Notes under the pieces: generated by a model
The model's database searches: none
The model's input: only the letters and a program-made list of their open reading frames with translations
Told to the model about the DNA's origin: nothing
Position numbers and translations under genes: made by a program
NCBI GenBank assembly: GCA_027296805.1
Contig: JAPUIR010000152.1
Coordinates: 1 to 7,783, forward strand
From: Chloroflexota bacterium
Lineage (GTDB): Bacteria; Chloroflexota; Dehalococcoidia; Bin125
DNA: 7,783 bases
Direction: 5' to 3'
Part shown: positions 1 through 5,603 of the stretch, in pieces
How the letters are laid out: every line of letters begins with the position of its first letter
How positions within the stretch are numbered: position 1 is the stretch's first letter

Positions 1-300
1 CGGGCTGAGGGGGACCGGGCGTCGGCGATTCTCCGCGCGGAGGGTGCGCGCCAGTCGGCGATCCTGGAGGCGGAAGGGTTCGCGCAGGCGATGCGCAACG
101 TCAACGAGGCGGCGCAGGACGTGCACGCAAACACGATGGGGCTGCAGTACCTGGATATGCTGCGCACGCTGGGCCAGGGGGAGAGCACCAAGTGGATCAT
201 CCCCATGGAGTTCTCGAACGTGGCGAAGGCGATCGGGGACCGCTTGATGGCGATGACGGGCAGCAGCGGCTCGTCGGACGGCGAGGGGCAGAGCTCCTAA
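1..300 (+). CDS. SPFH/Band 7 (stomatin/paraslipin-like) protein, C-terminal part
   Basis: This is the last 99 codons of a gene that begins before the window, read in frame 1 and ending at TAA (298-300). The visible part starts with two heptad-like repeats rich in Ala, Glu and Gly (AEGDRASAILRAEG, then QSAILEAEGFAQA). These are the hallmark of the coiled-coil stretch that follows the Band 7 domain in stomatin/paraslipin proteins. It continues with a helix containing LQYLDMLRTLG and then STKWIIPMEF, matching the STK-(I/V)-(I/V)-P-(L/M) segment near the end of these proteins. A short Ser/Gly-rich tail closes it. Family members are membrane-anchored scaffold proteins that oligomerise and often partner with NfeD-type proteins or membrane proteases; the partner gene, if any, lies outside the window. 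The N-terminal membrane anchor and the Band 7 core are not visible, so the subfamily is uncertain. Its 3' end overlaps the convergent hydrolase gene. Confidence 0.85.
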   Translation, partial: RAEGDRASAILRAEGARQSAILEAEGFAQAMRNVNEAAQDVHANTMGLQYLDMLRTLGQGESTKWIIPMEFSNVAKAIGDRLMAMTGSSGSSDGEGQSS

Positions 301-1001
301 GGGCGGGGGGGAGCGCCAGCCGTCTGGAGCAGGAAGGGCTCGAGCTCGTCGAACAGTTCCTGGCTGCGCTCGCGGAGGGCGTGGCCCGCGCCCGCGAGGA
401 GCACGAGCCGCTTGGGGTCGAGCGCACGCTGAAAGATGTCCTCGCTGGCGGCGTGGGGGAGCACCTGATCGTCGTCACCGTGGATGAGGAGCAGGGGCTT
501 GCCCAGGTTCTCGACCTGGCGAGTGCCGAAGAGTTGGGGGGAGAGGGAGGCGACGGCGACGACCAGGGGCGCCAACTGTCCTGCCTTAATCACCACTGCG
601 CCACCAAAGGAGTGCCCGACGAGGGCGATGCGCTGCGCACCGACCCCCTGCAAGAAGGAGCAGGCCGCAAGGACATCGAGGACGCTCTCTTCGAGTTCGC
701 CCGCGTGGCGGTAGTGGAGGCGGAGGCTGGTGAGGCCCTTGCGGACGAGGGTGCGGGCGAGCGCTTGATAGAGCTTGTCGCCGGGCCCCAGGACTTCGTG
801 GGGGCCGCCCATCGCGCCGTTGCAGTAGACGACCGCGCCCGACTCACCCTCGGCAACATCGAGCAGCGCCTGGATCTCGCCACGGCTGGTCTGCAACAGC
901 AGTTCGAACGTGTCGCTGCCTTCCAGAGGGCGGGCGGCCACGTCGCGGATGCTGAGGGCGAGATCGTCGCCGTTACCGGAGGCGGCGGGCGGATCGGTCA
1001 T
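297..1001 (-). CDS. alpha/beta hydrolase (dienelactone hydrolase-like), substrate unknown
   Basis: A 234-residue protein with the signature of a small alpha/beta-hydrolase. A beta-strand VVYCNG (residues 57-62) precedes the region that usually forms the oxyanion hole. The nucleophile elbow is GHSFGG with Ser131. The likely catalytic Asp is Asp178 in HGDDDQVLP, and the His is His207 in GAGHAL. Order and spacing fit a complete Ser-Asp-His triad, so an active esterase, thioesterase or peptidase-like enzyme is expected in the cytoplasm (no signal peptide is seen). The substrate cannot be deduced. It is the last gene of the minus-strand run, 34 bases after the aminotransferase stop. No clear Shine-Dalgarno precedes the ATG, so either coupling to the upstream gene or a slightly different start is possible. 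The TAG stop (297-299) overlaps the TAA of the convergent SPFH gene. A run of seven G on the + strand (305-311) lies just before the stop, so the last few residues depend on correct homopolymer sequencing. Confidence 0.88.
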   Translation of the reverse strand: MTDPPAASGNGDDLALSIRDVAARPLEGSDTFELLLQTSRGEIQALLDVAEGESGAVVYCNGAMGGPHEVLGPGDKLYQALARTLVRKGLTSLRLHYRHAGELEESVLDVLAACSFLQGVGAQRIALVGHSFGGAVVIKAGQLAPLVVAVASLSPQLFGTRQVENLGKPLLLIHGDDDQVLPHAASEDIFQRALDPKRLVLLAGAGHALRERSQELFDELEPFLLQTAGAPPRP

Positions 1002-1035
1002 CGCGGCAGTCTAGGGGAAGGGAGCGAAGGCGCTT

Positions 1036-2214
1036 CTACTTCGCGCTGACGCGGGTGGCGACGAAGCGACGGATGCGGTCGAGCGCGCGTTCGATATCGG
1101 CGTAGGAGGTGGCGTAGCAAGCGCGGACGTAGCCGCGACCGCCGTCGCCGAAGGCTGAGCCGGGAATGACGGCGACCTGCTCTTGGACAAGGAGTTGTTC
1201 GGCGAAGGCTTCGTCGTCGAGGCCGGTGGAGACGATGCTGGGGAAAGCGTAGAAGGCGCCCAGCGGCTCAGTGCAGGCCAGGCCAATCTGGTTAAGGCCC
1301 TGGTACATGAGGCGCCGACGGCGATCGTATTCGTCGCGCATGGAGACGAGGTGCTCCTCGCCGCTGACGAGTGCTTCGAGGGCCGCAAACTGAGAGGGGG
1401 TGGGGGCGGACATCATGACGTACTGGTGGATCTTCATGATGCCCTCGAGCAGGGCAGAGGCGGCGAGGACGTAGCCCACGCGCCAGCCGGTCATGGCGTA
1501 ATCCTTGGAGAAGCCCCCGAGCGTGACCGTGCGATCGCGCATCCCAACGATGGCGGCGATGGGGGTGTGGACGACGCCGTAGACGAGTCGATCGTAGATC
1601 TCGTCTGAGATGACGATGAGGTCGTGGTGGATGGCGATCCGCGCGATGGCGCTCAGGGCGTCGAGACTCAGGACGGCGCCGGGGGGGTTGGCGGGGAAGC
1701 CGAGCAAGATGGCCTTGGTCTGGGGCGTGACAGCGGCTTCGACGGCGGCGGGGTCGAGCGCGAAGGCGTTGTCGGCGGTGGTGGCGAGCCCGACGGGCAC
1801 GCCGCCCGCGAGTTGAATGGTGGGGCGATAGGCGACGTAGGCGGGGTCCGGCAAGATGACTTCGTCGCCAGGGTCAATCAAGGCGCGCATGACGATGTCG
1901 AGGCCTTCGGAGACGCCGCTCGTGATGAGGATCTCGCCGTGGGGGTCGTAGGCGAGGCCATAGAGGCGATCGAGGTGGACGGCGAGCTGCTCGCGGAGTT
2001 CGACGAGGCCGAAGTTGGAGGTGTAGTGGGTGTGGCCCTCCTCGATGGAGCGGATGGCGGCGTCGCGGACGGACCAGGGGGTGACGAAGTCGGGCTCGCC
2101 AACGCCCAGGGAGATGACATCGTCCATCGAGGCGAGCAGATCGAAAAAGCGGCGGATGCCGGAGGAGGGGATCGCCTGCGCGCGCTGGGAGAGCCGTCGG
2201 CCGGGGTCGGACAT
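1036..2214 (-). CDS. PLP-dependent class I/II aminotransferase (YugH/AlaT-like)
   Basis: A 392-residue fold-type I aminotransferase of full family length. The N-terminus has SGIRRFFDL followed by ISLGVGEPDF (residues 35-43), the substrate-side loop. Cofactor residues visible are Asn176 (in ANPPGAV), Asp204 and Tyr207 (SDEIYD), the Schiff-base Lys237 in GFSKDYAMTGWRVGY with Arg245, and the carboxylate-binding Arg364 in GYVRACYATS. The text KIHQYVMMSAPTPSQFAALEAL and AFYAFPSI closely resembles Bacillus subtilis YugH (AlaT) as I remember it, which is thought to make alanine from pyruvate. An alanine or aspartate aminotransferase role is therefore likely, but substrate specificity is inferred. 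The usual NPTG motif reads NPPG here. The gene starts 4 bases after the stop of the Lrp regulator, so the two are almost certainly cotranscribed and probably translationally coupled. The only SD-like sequence (GGTG) is weak and far from the ATG. Confidence 0.93.
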   Translation of the reverse strand: MSDPGRRLSQRAQAIPSSGIRRFFDLLASMDDVISLGVGEPDFVTPWSVRDAAIRSIEEGHTHYTSNFGLVELREQLAVHLDRLYGLAYDPHGEILITSGVSEGLDIVMRALIDPGDEVILPDPAYVAYRPTIQLAGGVPVGLATTADNAFALDPAAVEAAVTPQTKAILLGFPANPPGAVLSLDALSAIARIAIHHDLIVISDEIYDRLVYGVVHTPIAAIVGMRDRTVTLGGFSKDYAMTGWRVGYVLAASALLEGIMKIHQYVMMSAPTPSQFAALEALVSGEEHLVSMRDEYDRRRRLMYQGLNQIGLACTEPLGAFYAFPSIVSTGLDDEAFAEQLLVQEQVAVIPGSAFGDGGRGYVRACYATSYADIERALDRIRRFVATRVSAK

Positions 2215-2218
2215 GCGG

Positions 2219-2698
2219 TTAGAGCACCAAAGCCTGGCGGTCGCCTTCCTCGGCCCCGTCCAGAAGGACGCCGTGTTCCTTGAAGCGGCGCATGATGACG
2301 TGGGTCACGGTGCTCTGCACGCCGTGGAGGGTTGCGAGCTTCTCCCCGACGAAGTCGGAGATCTCATGGATAGAGGGGGCGGTGATGATGACGGCGAGGT
2401 CGTACTCGCCGGACATGAAGTAGCAGGTTTCGACCTCGTCGAAGCGGGAGACGCGCCGGGCGACGGCCTTGTAGCCGACGTTTTCCTCGGGCTGCACCTT
2501 GACCTCGACGAGGGCATAAACCTTGGCGTGCCCGGCGGCGGCCCAGTCGACGGTGGCGCCGAGGGAGAGAATGTAGTGGCGGGCCTCGGCCTCGGCGATG
2601 AGATCGCGGACCTCCTGCTCGTCGCGCCCGGTCTCCTCCGCGATCTGGGCGGGGGTGAGGCGGGCATCGCGCTCGAGCGCTTGGAGAATCTGTTCCAT
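2219..2698 (-). CDS. Lrp/AsnC family transcriptional regulator
   Basis: A 159-residue protein with Lrp/AsnC architecture. An N-terminal winged helix-turn-helix covers about residues 3-45 (TPAQIAEETGRDEQEVRDLI as the helix-turn-helix, then the wing HYILSLGATV). An effector-binding RAM domain follows at about residues 57-140, with the ligand-loop motif SGEYDLAV (96-103) and the C-terminal strand VQSTVTHVIM. Such proteins form dimers and octamers and respond to amino acids. The N-terminus is slightly shorter than E. coli Lrp, resembling the Bacillus YugG/AlaR type that pairs with an alanine aminotransferase. The ATG is well supported by GAGGGGG (2705-2711 on the minus strand) six bases upstream. 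The aminotransferase follows after 4 bases, so it is the natural candidate target, together with autoregulation. The 88-base gap to gatA upstream holds a weak promoter-like pair. Which amino acid it senses cannot be read from the sequence. Confidence 0.93.
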   Translation of the reverse strand: MEQILQALERDARLTPAQIAEETGRDEQEVRDLIAEAEARHYILSLGATVDWAAAGHAKVYALVEVKVQPEENVGYKAVARRVSRFDEVETCYFMSGEYDLAVIITAPSIHEISDFVGEKLATLHGVQSTVTHVIMRRFKEHGVLLDGAEEGDRQALVL

Positions 2699-2704
2699 CT
2701 GCTA

Positions 2705-2711
2705 CCCCCTC
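2705..2711 (-). promoter_or_regulatory. Shine-Dalgarno of the Lrp/AsnC regulator
   Basis: GAGGGGG on the minus strand, followed by six bases and the ATG at 2698. It is the strongest ribosome-binding site in the minus-strand run. It supports independent translation initiation of the regulator, not read-through from gatA. Confidence 0.7.
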
Positions 2712-2740
2712 GCTGGGAGTCGTTCTGACGCCGTGTCGCG

Positions 2741-2769
2741 ATCGTATGAGGGCGGGCGGATGCCGTCTA
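2741..2769 (-). promoter_or_regulatory. possible promoter for the lrp-aminotransferase genes
   Basis: In the 88-base gap between gatA and the Lrp gene, the minus strand reads TAGACG (2769-2764), a 17-base spacer, then TACGAT (2746-2741). Each hexamer matches 4 of 6 bases of the sigma-70 consensus with ideal spacing. The predicted start would lie near 2734, leaving a leader of about 35 bases. Matches of this quality occur by chance, and I saw no terminator after gatA, so read-through from gatCA is equally possible. Autoregulation by the Lrp protein here would be typical but is not shown by the sequence. Confidence 0.3.
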
Positions 2770-2786
2770 TGCAGAGGACACCAGCG

Positions 2787-4295
2787 TTACGCGCGCTTGA
2801 TGGAGGGGGCTTCGAGGCTGGGGTGGCGGGTGTGCCAGTCGGTGGCTTGCTGATAGGCGAAGGCGCCGCGGAAGAGCGTGGCTTCGTCCCAGGCGTTGGC
2901 GATGAACTGAAGCCCCGCCGGCATGCCGTCCGCGCCGAAGCCGGCCGGGACAGAGATGGCGGGCAGCCCGGCGATGTTGGCGGGCACGGTGAAAATGTCG
3001 TTGAGGTACATCTCGTAGGGGTCGCTGACGGCGCCCTGCTTGAAAGCGACGGAGGGGGTGGTGGGCGTGACGATCAGGGGCGCCTTGGCGAAGACGCCGT
3101 CGAACTCGCGGCGGATGAGGGTGCGCACCTTCTGGGCCTTGAGGTAATAGGCGTCGTAGTAGCCGGCGGAGAGGGCGTACGCGCCCAGCATGATGCGGCG
3201 CTTGACCTCGTCGCCGAAGCCGTACTGGCGGGTGCCCTCGTAGTTCTCCCACATCGAATCGCCGTCCGTGTAGGAGTAGCCGTACTTGACGCCGTCATAG
3301 CGAGCCAGGTTCGCGGAGGCTTCGGAGGGGGCGAGGATGTAATAGACGGTGAGGGCGTGCTGGGCGGTGGGCAGGCTGGCGTCGCGATCGATCGTGGCGC
3401 CGAGACCGGCGAGAACGTCGAGGGCCTGCTCGGCGGCGGCGAGCACCTCGGGCTGGATGCCAGGCCCAGCTTGGAAGAACTCCCGCGGGGCGGCGATGGC
3501 GACGCCGTCGAGGCCCTTGTCGAGATCGGCGCTGAAGTCAGGGACGGGCAGTTCGGAGCAAGTGGAATCGCTGAGATCGGGGCCGGCGACAACCTGGAGC
3601 AGGGCGGCGGCGTCCTCGACGGTGCGGGCGAACGGTCCGACCTGGTCGAGAGAGGACGCGAAAGCGACGAGGCCGTAGCGGCTGACGCGTCCGTAAGTGG
3701 GCTTCATGCCCACGACGCCGCAGAAGGCGGCGGGCTGGCGGATGCTGCCTCCGGTGTCGGTGCCGAGGGAGACGATCGCCTGGCCCGCACCGACGGCGGT
3801 CGCGGAGCCGCCGGAGGAACCGCCGGGCACTCGTTCGGGATCCCAGGGGTTGCCGGTGGGGAAAAAGGCGGAATGCTCGGTGGAGGAGCCCATGGCGAAT
3901 TCGTCCATATTGGTCTTGCCCACCATGACTGCGCCGGCCTCGCGCAGCCGTTCGATGACGGTCGCGTCGTAGACCGGAACGTAGTCTTCGAGCATGCGAG
4001 AGCCGCAGGTGGTGCGGACACCTTTCGTACTGAGCAGATCTTTGATCGCGATGGGGATGCCGGTAAGCGCAGTGCTCTCAGACGCGTCGCCGGATTGGAG
4101 GCGCTGATCGGCCTGGTCGGCGGCGGCGCGGGCTTCGTCGTCCATGACGGTGAGGAAGGCGCGCATGGCGTCGTCGGTAGCGTCGATGCGGGCGAGGGAG
4201 GCTTCGGTGAGGTCGCGTGAGGTGAAGGCGCCGGAGCGCAGGCCGCCGGCGGCTTGGGTCAGCGTGAGATATGGATCGAGAGCGTCCAACGACAT
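2787..4295 (-). CDS. gatA: Asp-tRNA(Asn)/Glu-tRNA(Gln) amidotransferase subunit A
   Basis: A 502-residue amidase-signature enzyme. In the GatCAB complex it hydrolyses glutamine and delivers ammonia to GatB, which amidates Glu-tRNA(Gln) and/or Asp-tRNA(Asn). The Ser-cisSer-Lys triad is complete: Lys85 (PIAIKDLL), cis-Ser160 (VPGGSSGGSA) and nucleophile Ser184 (GTDTGGSIRQPA). The spacing is the same as K79/S154/S178 in the Staphylococcus aureus enzyme. Other GatA-specific stretches are GKTNMDEFAMGSSTEHSAF, CGVVGMKPTYGRVSRYGLV and FASSLDQVGPFARTVED, which separate it from generic amidases. Length is normal for the family. The chosen ATG (4295-4293) shares its A with the TGA stop of gatC (TGATG), a classic coupling overlap; a GTG one codon upstream is the alternative. 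The stop is TAA at 2789-2787. No terminator hairpin is evident downstream. Confidence 0.97.
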   Translation of the reverse strand: MSLDALDPYLTLTQAAGGLRSGAFTSRDLTEASLARIDATDDAMRAFLTVMDDEARAAADQADQRLQSGDASESTALTGIPIAIKDLLSTKGVRTTCGSRMLEDYVPVYDATVIERLREAGAVMVGKTNMDEFAMGSSTEHSAFFPTGNPWDPERVPGGSSGGSATAVGAGQAIVSLGTDTGGSIRQPAAFCGVVGMKPTYGRVSRYGLVAFASSLDQVGPFARTVEDAAALLQVVAGPDLSDSTCSELPVPDFSADLDKGLDGVAIAAPREFFQAGPGIQPEVLAAAEQALDVLAGLGATIDRDASLPTAQHALTVYYILAPSEASANLARYDGVKYGYSYTDGDSMWENYEGTRQYGFGDEVKRRIMLGAYALSAGYYDAYYLKAQKVRTLIRREFDGVFAKAPLIVTPTTPSVAFKQGAVSDPYEMYLNDIFTVPANIAGLPAISVPAGFGADGMPAGLQFIANAWDEATLFRGAFAYQQATDWHTRHPSLEAPSIKRA

Positions 4296-4603
4296 CACTC
4301 GAGCACGGCACGCACGCGAAGGTAGTTGTCTTCGCGGGTGGGGGCGTTGGCAAGCGTCTCCTCGGTCGTGAGGCAGGCGATCGATTCGTCGGCGGCCATG
4401 ACATTGGTGACGTCGGCGCCGTTCATCGTCGGCTCAACGTCGTCCGTCTCGATGGCGGCGAGGGCTTGGAAGTGGCCGATGATGTCGGAGAGCTCGTCGC
4501 GGAACTTCTCCACCTCCGCGTCCGTCATGCCGATACGGGCGAGCGTCGCGATGTGGCGAACGTCGTCCGTGGAGAGCAGCGTGTTCGTTTCGGCGTCGGC
4601 CAC
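4295..4603 (-). CDS. gatC: Asp-tRNA(Asn)/Glu-tRNA(Gln) amidotransferase subunit C
   Basis: A 102-residue protein that belts GatA and GatB together in the GatCAB amidotransferase. Recognisable GatC features are VRHIATLARIGMTDAEVEKF (about residues 15-34), IIGHFQALAAIETDDVEPT (about 41-59) and the C-terminal NAPTREDNYLRVRAVLE, which resembles the usual NAPDREDGYFRVPRVLE. The middle NVMAADES replaces the more common NVLREDEV. No ATG lies before the conserved helix. The GTG at 4603-4601 is chosen because it gives a normal family length and has GAAAGGG (4609-4615, minus strand) five bases upstream. The TGA stop overlaps the gatA start. gatB is not in the window, as is common when gatB is encoded elsewhere. 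Confidence 0.93.
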   Translation of the reverse strand: MADAETNTLLSTDDVRHIATLARIGMTDAEVEKFRDELSDIIGHFQALAAIETDDVEPTMNGADVTNVMAADESIACLTTEETLANAPTREDNYLRVRAVLE

Positions 4604-4608
4604 GATGA

Positions 4609-4615
4609 CCCTTTC
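4609..4615 (-). promoter_or_regulatory. Shine-Dalgarno deciding the gatC GTG start
   Basis: GAAAGGG on the minus strand, followed by TCATC and then GTG at 4603. With no in-frame ATG before the conserved N-terminal helix of GatC, this site is the main reason to place the start at GTG. Confidence 0.6.
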
Positions 4616-4625
4616 GAGGCGAATA

Positions 4626-4654
4626 CCCGCTTCTTGCGGGGCCAGTATATGGCC
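4626..4654. promoter_or_regulatory. two abutting inverted repeats with a -10-like element upstream of gatC
   Basis: Two perfect 5+5+5 inverted repeats sit back to back and share base 4640. They are CCCGC-TTCTT-GCGGG (4626-4640) and GGCCA-GTATA-TGGCC (4640-4654). The second contains TATACT on the minus strand (4649-4644), a good -10 match facing gatC, though no convincing -35 lies at the right distance (best is 3 of 6). This is the most plausible control region for gatCA. The stems are short, and GC-rich DNA forms such repeats by chance, so function is speculative. Confidence 0.3.
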
Positions 4655-4787
4655 GCGTTCCAGAGCGCTCCAGCAACGGCCTGGTGCCGGGTTACAGGCA
4701 GGTAAGCGGCGCTCGTGCCTAGCTCGGACCGATCTGGCCGGCGATGGTAGGCTGGGTCTCGGGTGGCTCCGAACTCGATGGCGACGC

Positions 4788-5603
4788 ATGATCGATCGCG
4801 AACCGCTCGACGATCCCCCCACGCCCGCGCAGGCCGTCCGATGTCTCGAAGACGCCGCCGCGTTCGCGGCCGCGCATGGCGAGCGCATCGATCTGGGCGT
4901 GCCAAGTTTGGTCTGGGGCAGGGGGCAGGAACGTCGGATCCGCTTGATTCGCGATCGAATCCCGTTGCGGGATCGCCGCATCCTCGATGTGGGCTGCGGG
5001 GTGGGACAGTACGTCCAACATTTGCGCGAGCTGCCCGCCACGGTGACTGGAATCGATCTGGACGTGCGCCGGGTCACGACGGGGGGCCGGGAGGTGCCCG
5101 GCCTGATGGGCGGGGACGCGGAGCAGTTGCCGTTCGTGGACGGGTCGTTCGACGTGGTGCTGCTGAACGAGGTGATCGAACACATGCGCGATCCGCGCGC
5201 CGCGCTGGCCGAGGTGTGGCGGGTGCTGGTCCCTGGGGGCCACGTGGCGATTTACGCACCAAACCGGGGCTTTCCCTTCGAGACTCACGGCGTTTGCTGG
5301 CGCGGCCAGTACCACTTCGGGAACTATCCCTTGGTGAACTGGTTGCCGCGCCCCTGGCGCGACCGCCTGGTACCGCACGCCGCGGTCTACCGACGTCGAG
5401 ACCTGCGGCTACTCTGGCGAGGGCTGAATTACGCGGTGCTGTTTCACGGAGCGCTGTTCCCCGCCTTTGACGGGATTCGTGCCCGGCATGAGCTGCTGGG
5501 ACGGGTGCTTCAAACGACGCTGCATCGGGCGGAGGGGACGCCGCTGCGCGCGCTGGGCCTGAGTCACTTCGTGATCCTGGAGCGGCGGGAGGCAGCGGAT
5601 TGA
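4788..5603 (+). CDS. class I SAM-dependent methyltransferase (type 11 family), substrate unknown
   Basis: A 271-residue protein with a complete class I methyltransferase core. Motif I is ILDVGCGVGQYV (residues 65-76). The acidic SAM-ribose residue is Asp90 or Asp92 in TGIDLD. Motif III is GDAEQLPF (109-116), motif IV FDVVLLNEVIEHM (121-133), and RVLVPGGHVAIYAPN (145-159) closes the sheet. The N-terminal 60 residues contain no transmembrane segment. The C-terminal third is rich in Arg, Trp and Phe and probably forms the acceptor-binding cap; I do not recognise its substrate. The ATG at 4788 has only a poor Shine-Dalgarno but gives a sensible N-terminus; upstream in-frame sequence lacks coding character. 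The gene overlaps the start of a class A PBP by 3 bases, so a role in envelope glycolipid or cell-wall precursor modification is a reasonable inference from context only. Confidence 0.9.
   Translation: MIDREPLDDPPTPAQAVRCLEDAAAFAAAHGERIDLGVPSLVWGRGQERRIRLIRDRIPLRDRRILDVGCGVGQYVQHLRELPATVTGIDLDVRRVTTGGREVPGLMGGDAEQLPFVDGSFDVVLLNEVIEHMRDPRAALAEVWRVLVPGGHVAIYAPNRGFPFETHGVCWRGQYHFGNYPLVNWLPRPWRDRLVPHAAVYRRRDLRLLWRGLNYAVLFHGALFPAFDGIRARHELLGRVLQTTLHRAEGTPLRALGLSHFVILERREAAD
5587..5592 (+). promoter_or_regulatory. Shine-Dalgarno deciding the TTG start of the PBP gene
   Basis: GGGAGG lies inside the last codons of the methyltransferase gene, seven bases before the TTG at 5600-5602. It closely matches the anti-SD sequence at optimal spacing, which fixes the start of the downstream gene although it is not ATG or GTG. 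Confidence 0.75.

Larger units (their letters stand above)
4604..4787. other. divergent intergenic region between gatC and the methyltransferase
   Basis: These 184 bases separate the head-to-head gatC and methyltransferase genes and must hold the promoters for both directions unless transcription enters from further away. On the minus strand there is a TATACT element inside an inverted repeat near gatC. On the plus strand I found no convincing -35/-10 pair and only a poor ribosome-binding site before the methyltransferase ATG. No RNA gene, riboswitch or small ORF with coding character was recognised here. Confidence 0.6.

Noticed and set aside
192..1049. A 285-codon + strand frame antisense to the hydrolase, overlapping the SPFH 3' end
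   Set aside because: It is out of frame with the SPFH protein, has no recognisable motif, and mirrors the hydrolase, which carries GHSFGG and the rest of the triad.
1624..2283. A Gly-rich 219-codon + strand frame antisense to the aminotransferase
   Set aside because: Composition is typical of a mirrored GC-rich gene; the aminotransferase on the minus strand has every cofactor residue.
2699..2786. Possible intrinsic terminator after gatA
   Set aside because: No stem longer than a few bases and no T-run follows gatA on the minus strand.
2598..4220. A 540-codon open frame on the + strand antisense to gatA
   Set aside because: Its translation is low-complexity Gly/Asp/Glu/Val-rich with no domain, while the opposite strand encodes complete GatA with its triad. 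It is a by-product of high GC and C-ending codons in gatA.
4604..5185. Minus-strand extension of the gatC frame upstream through the methyltransferase start
   Set aside because: The sequence upstream of the GTG has no GatC similarity and is low-complexity; family length and the Shine-Dalgarno favour the GTG at 4603.
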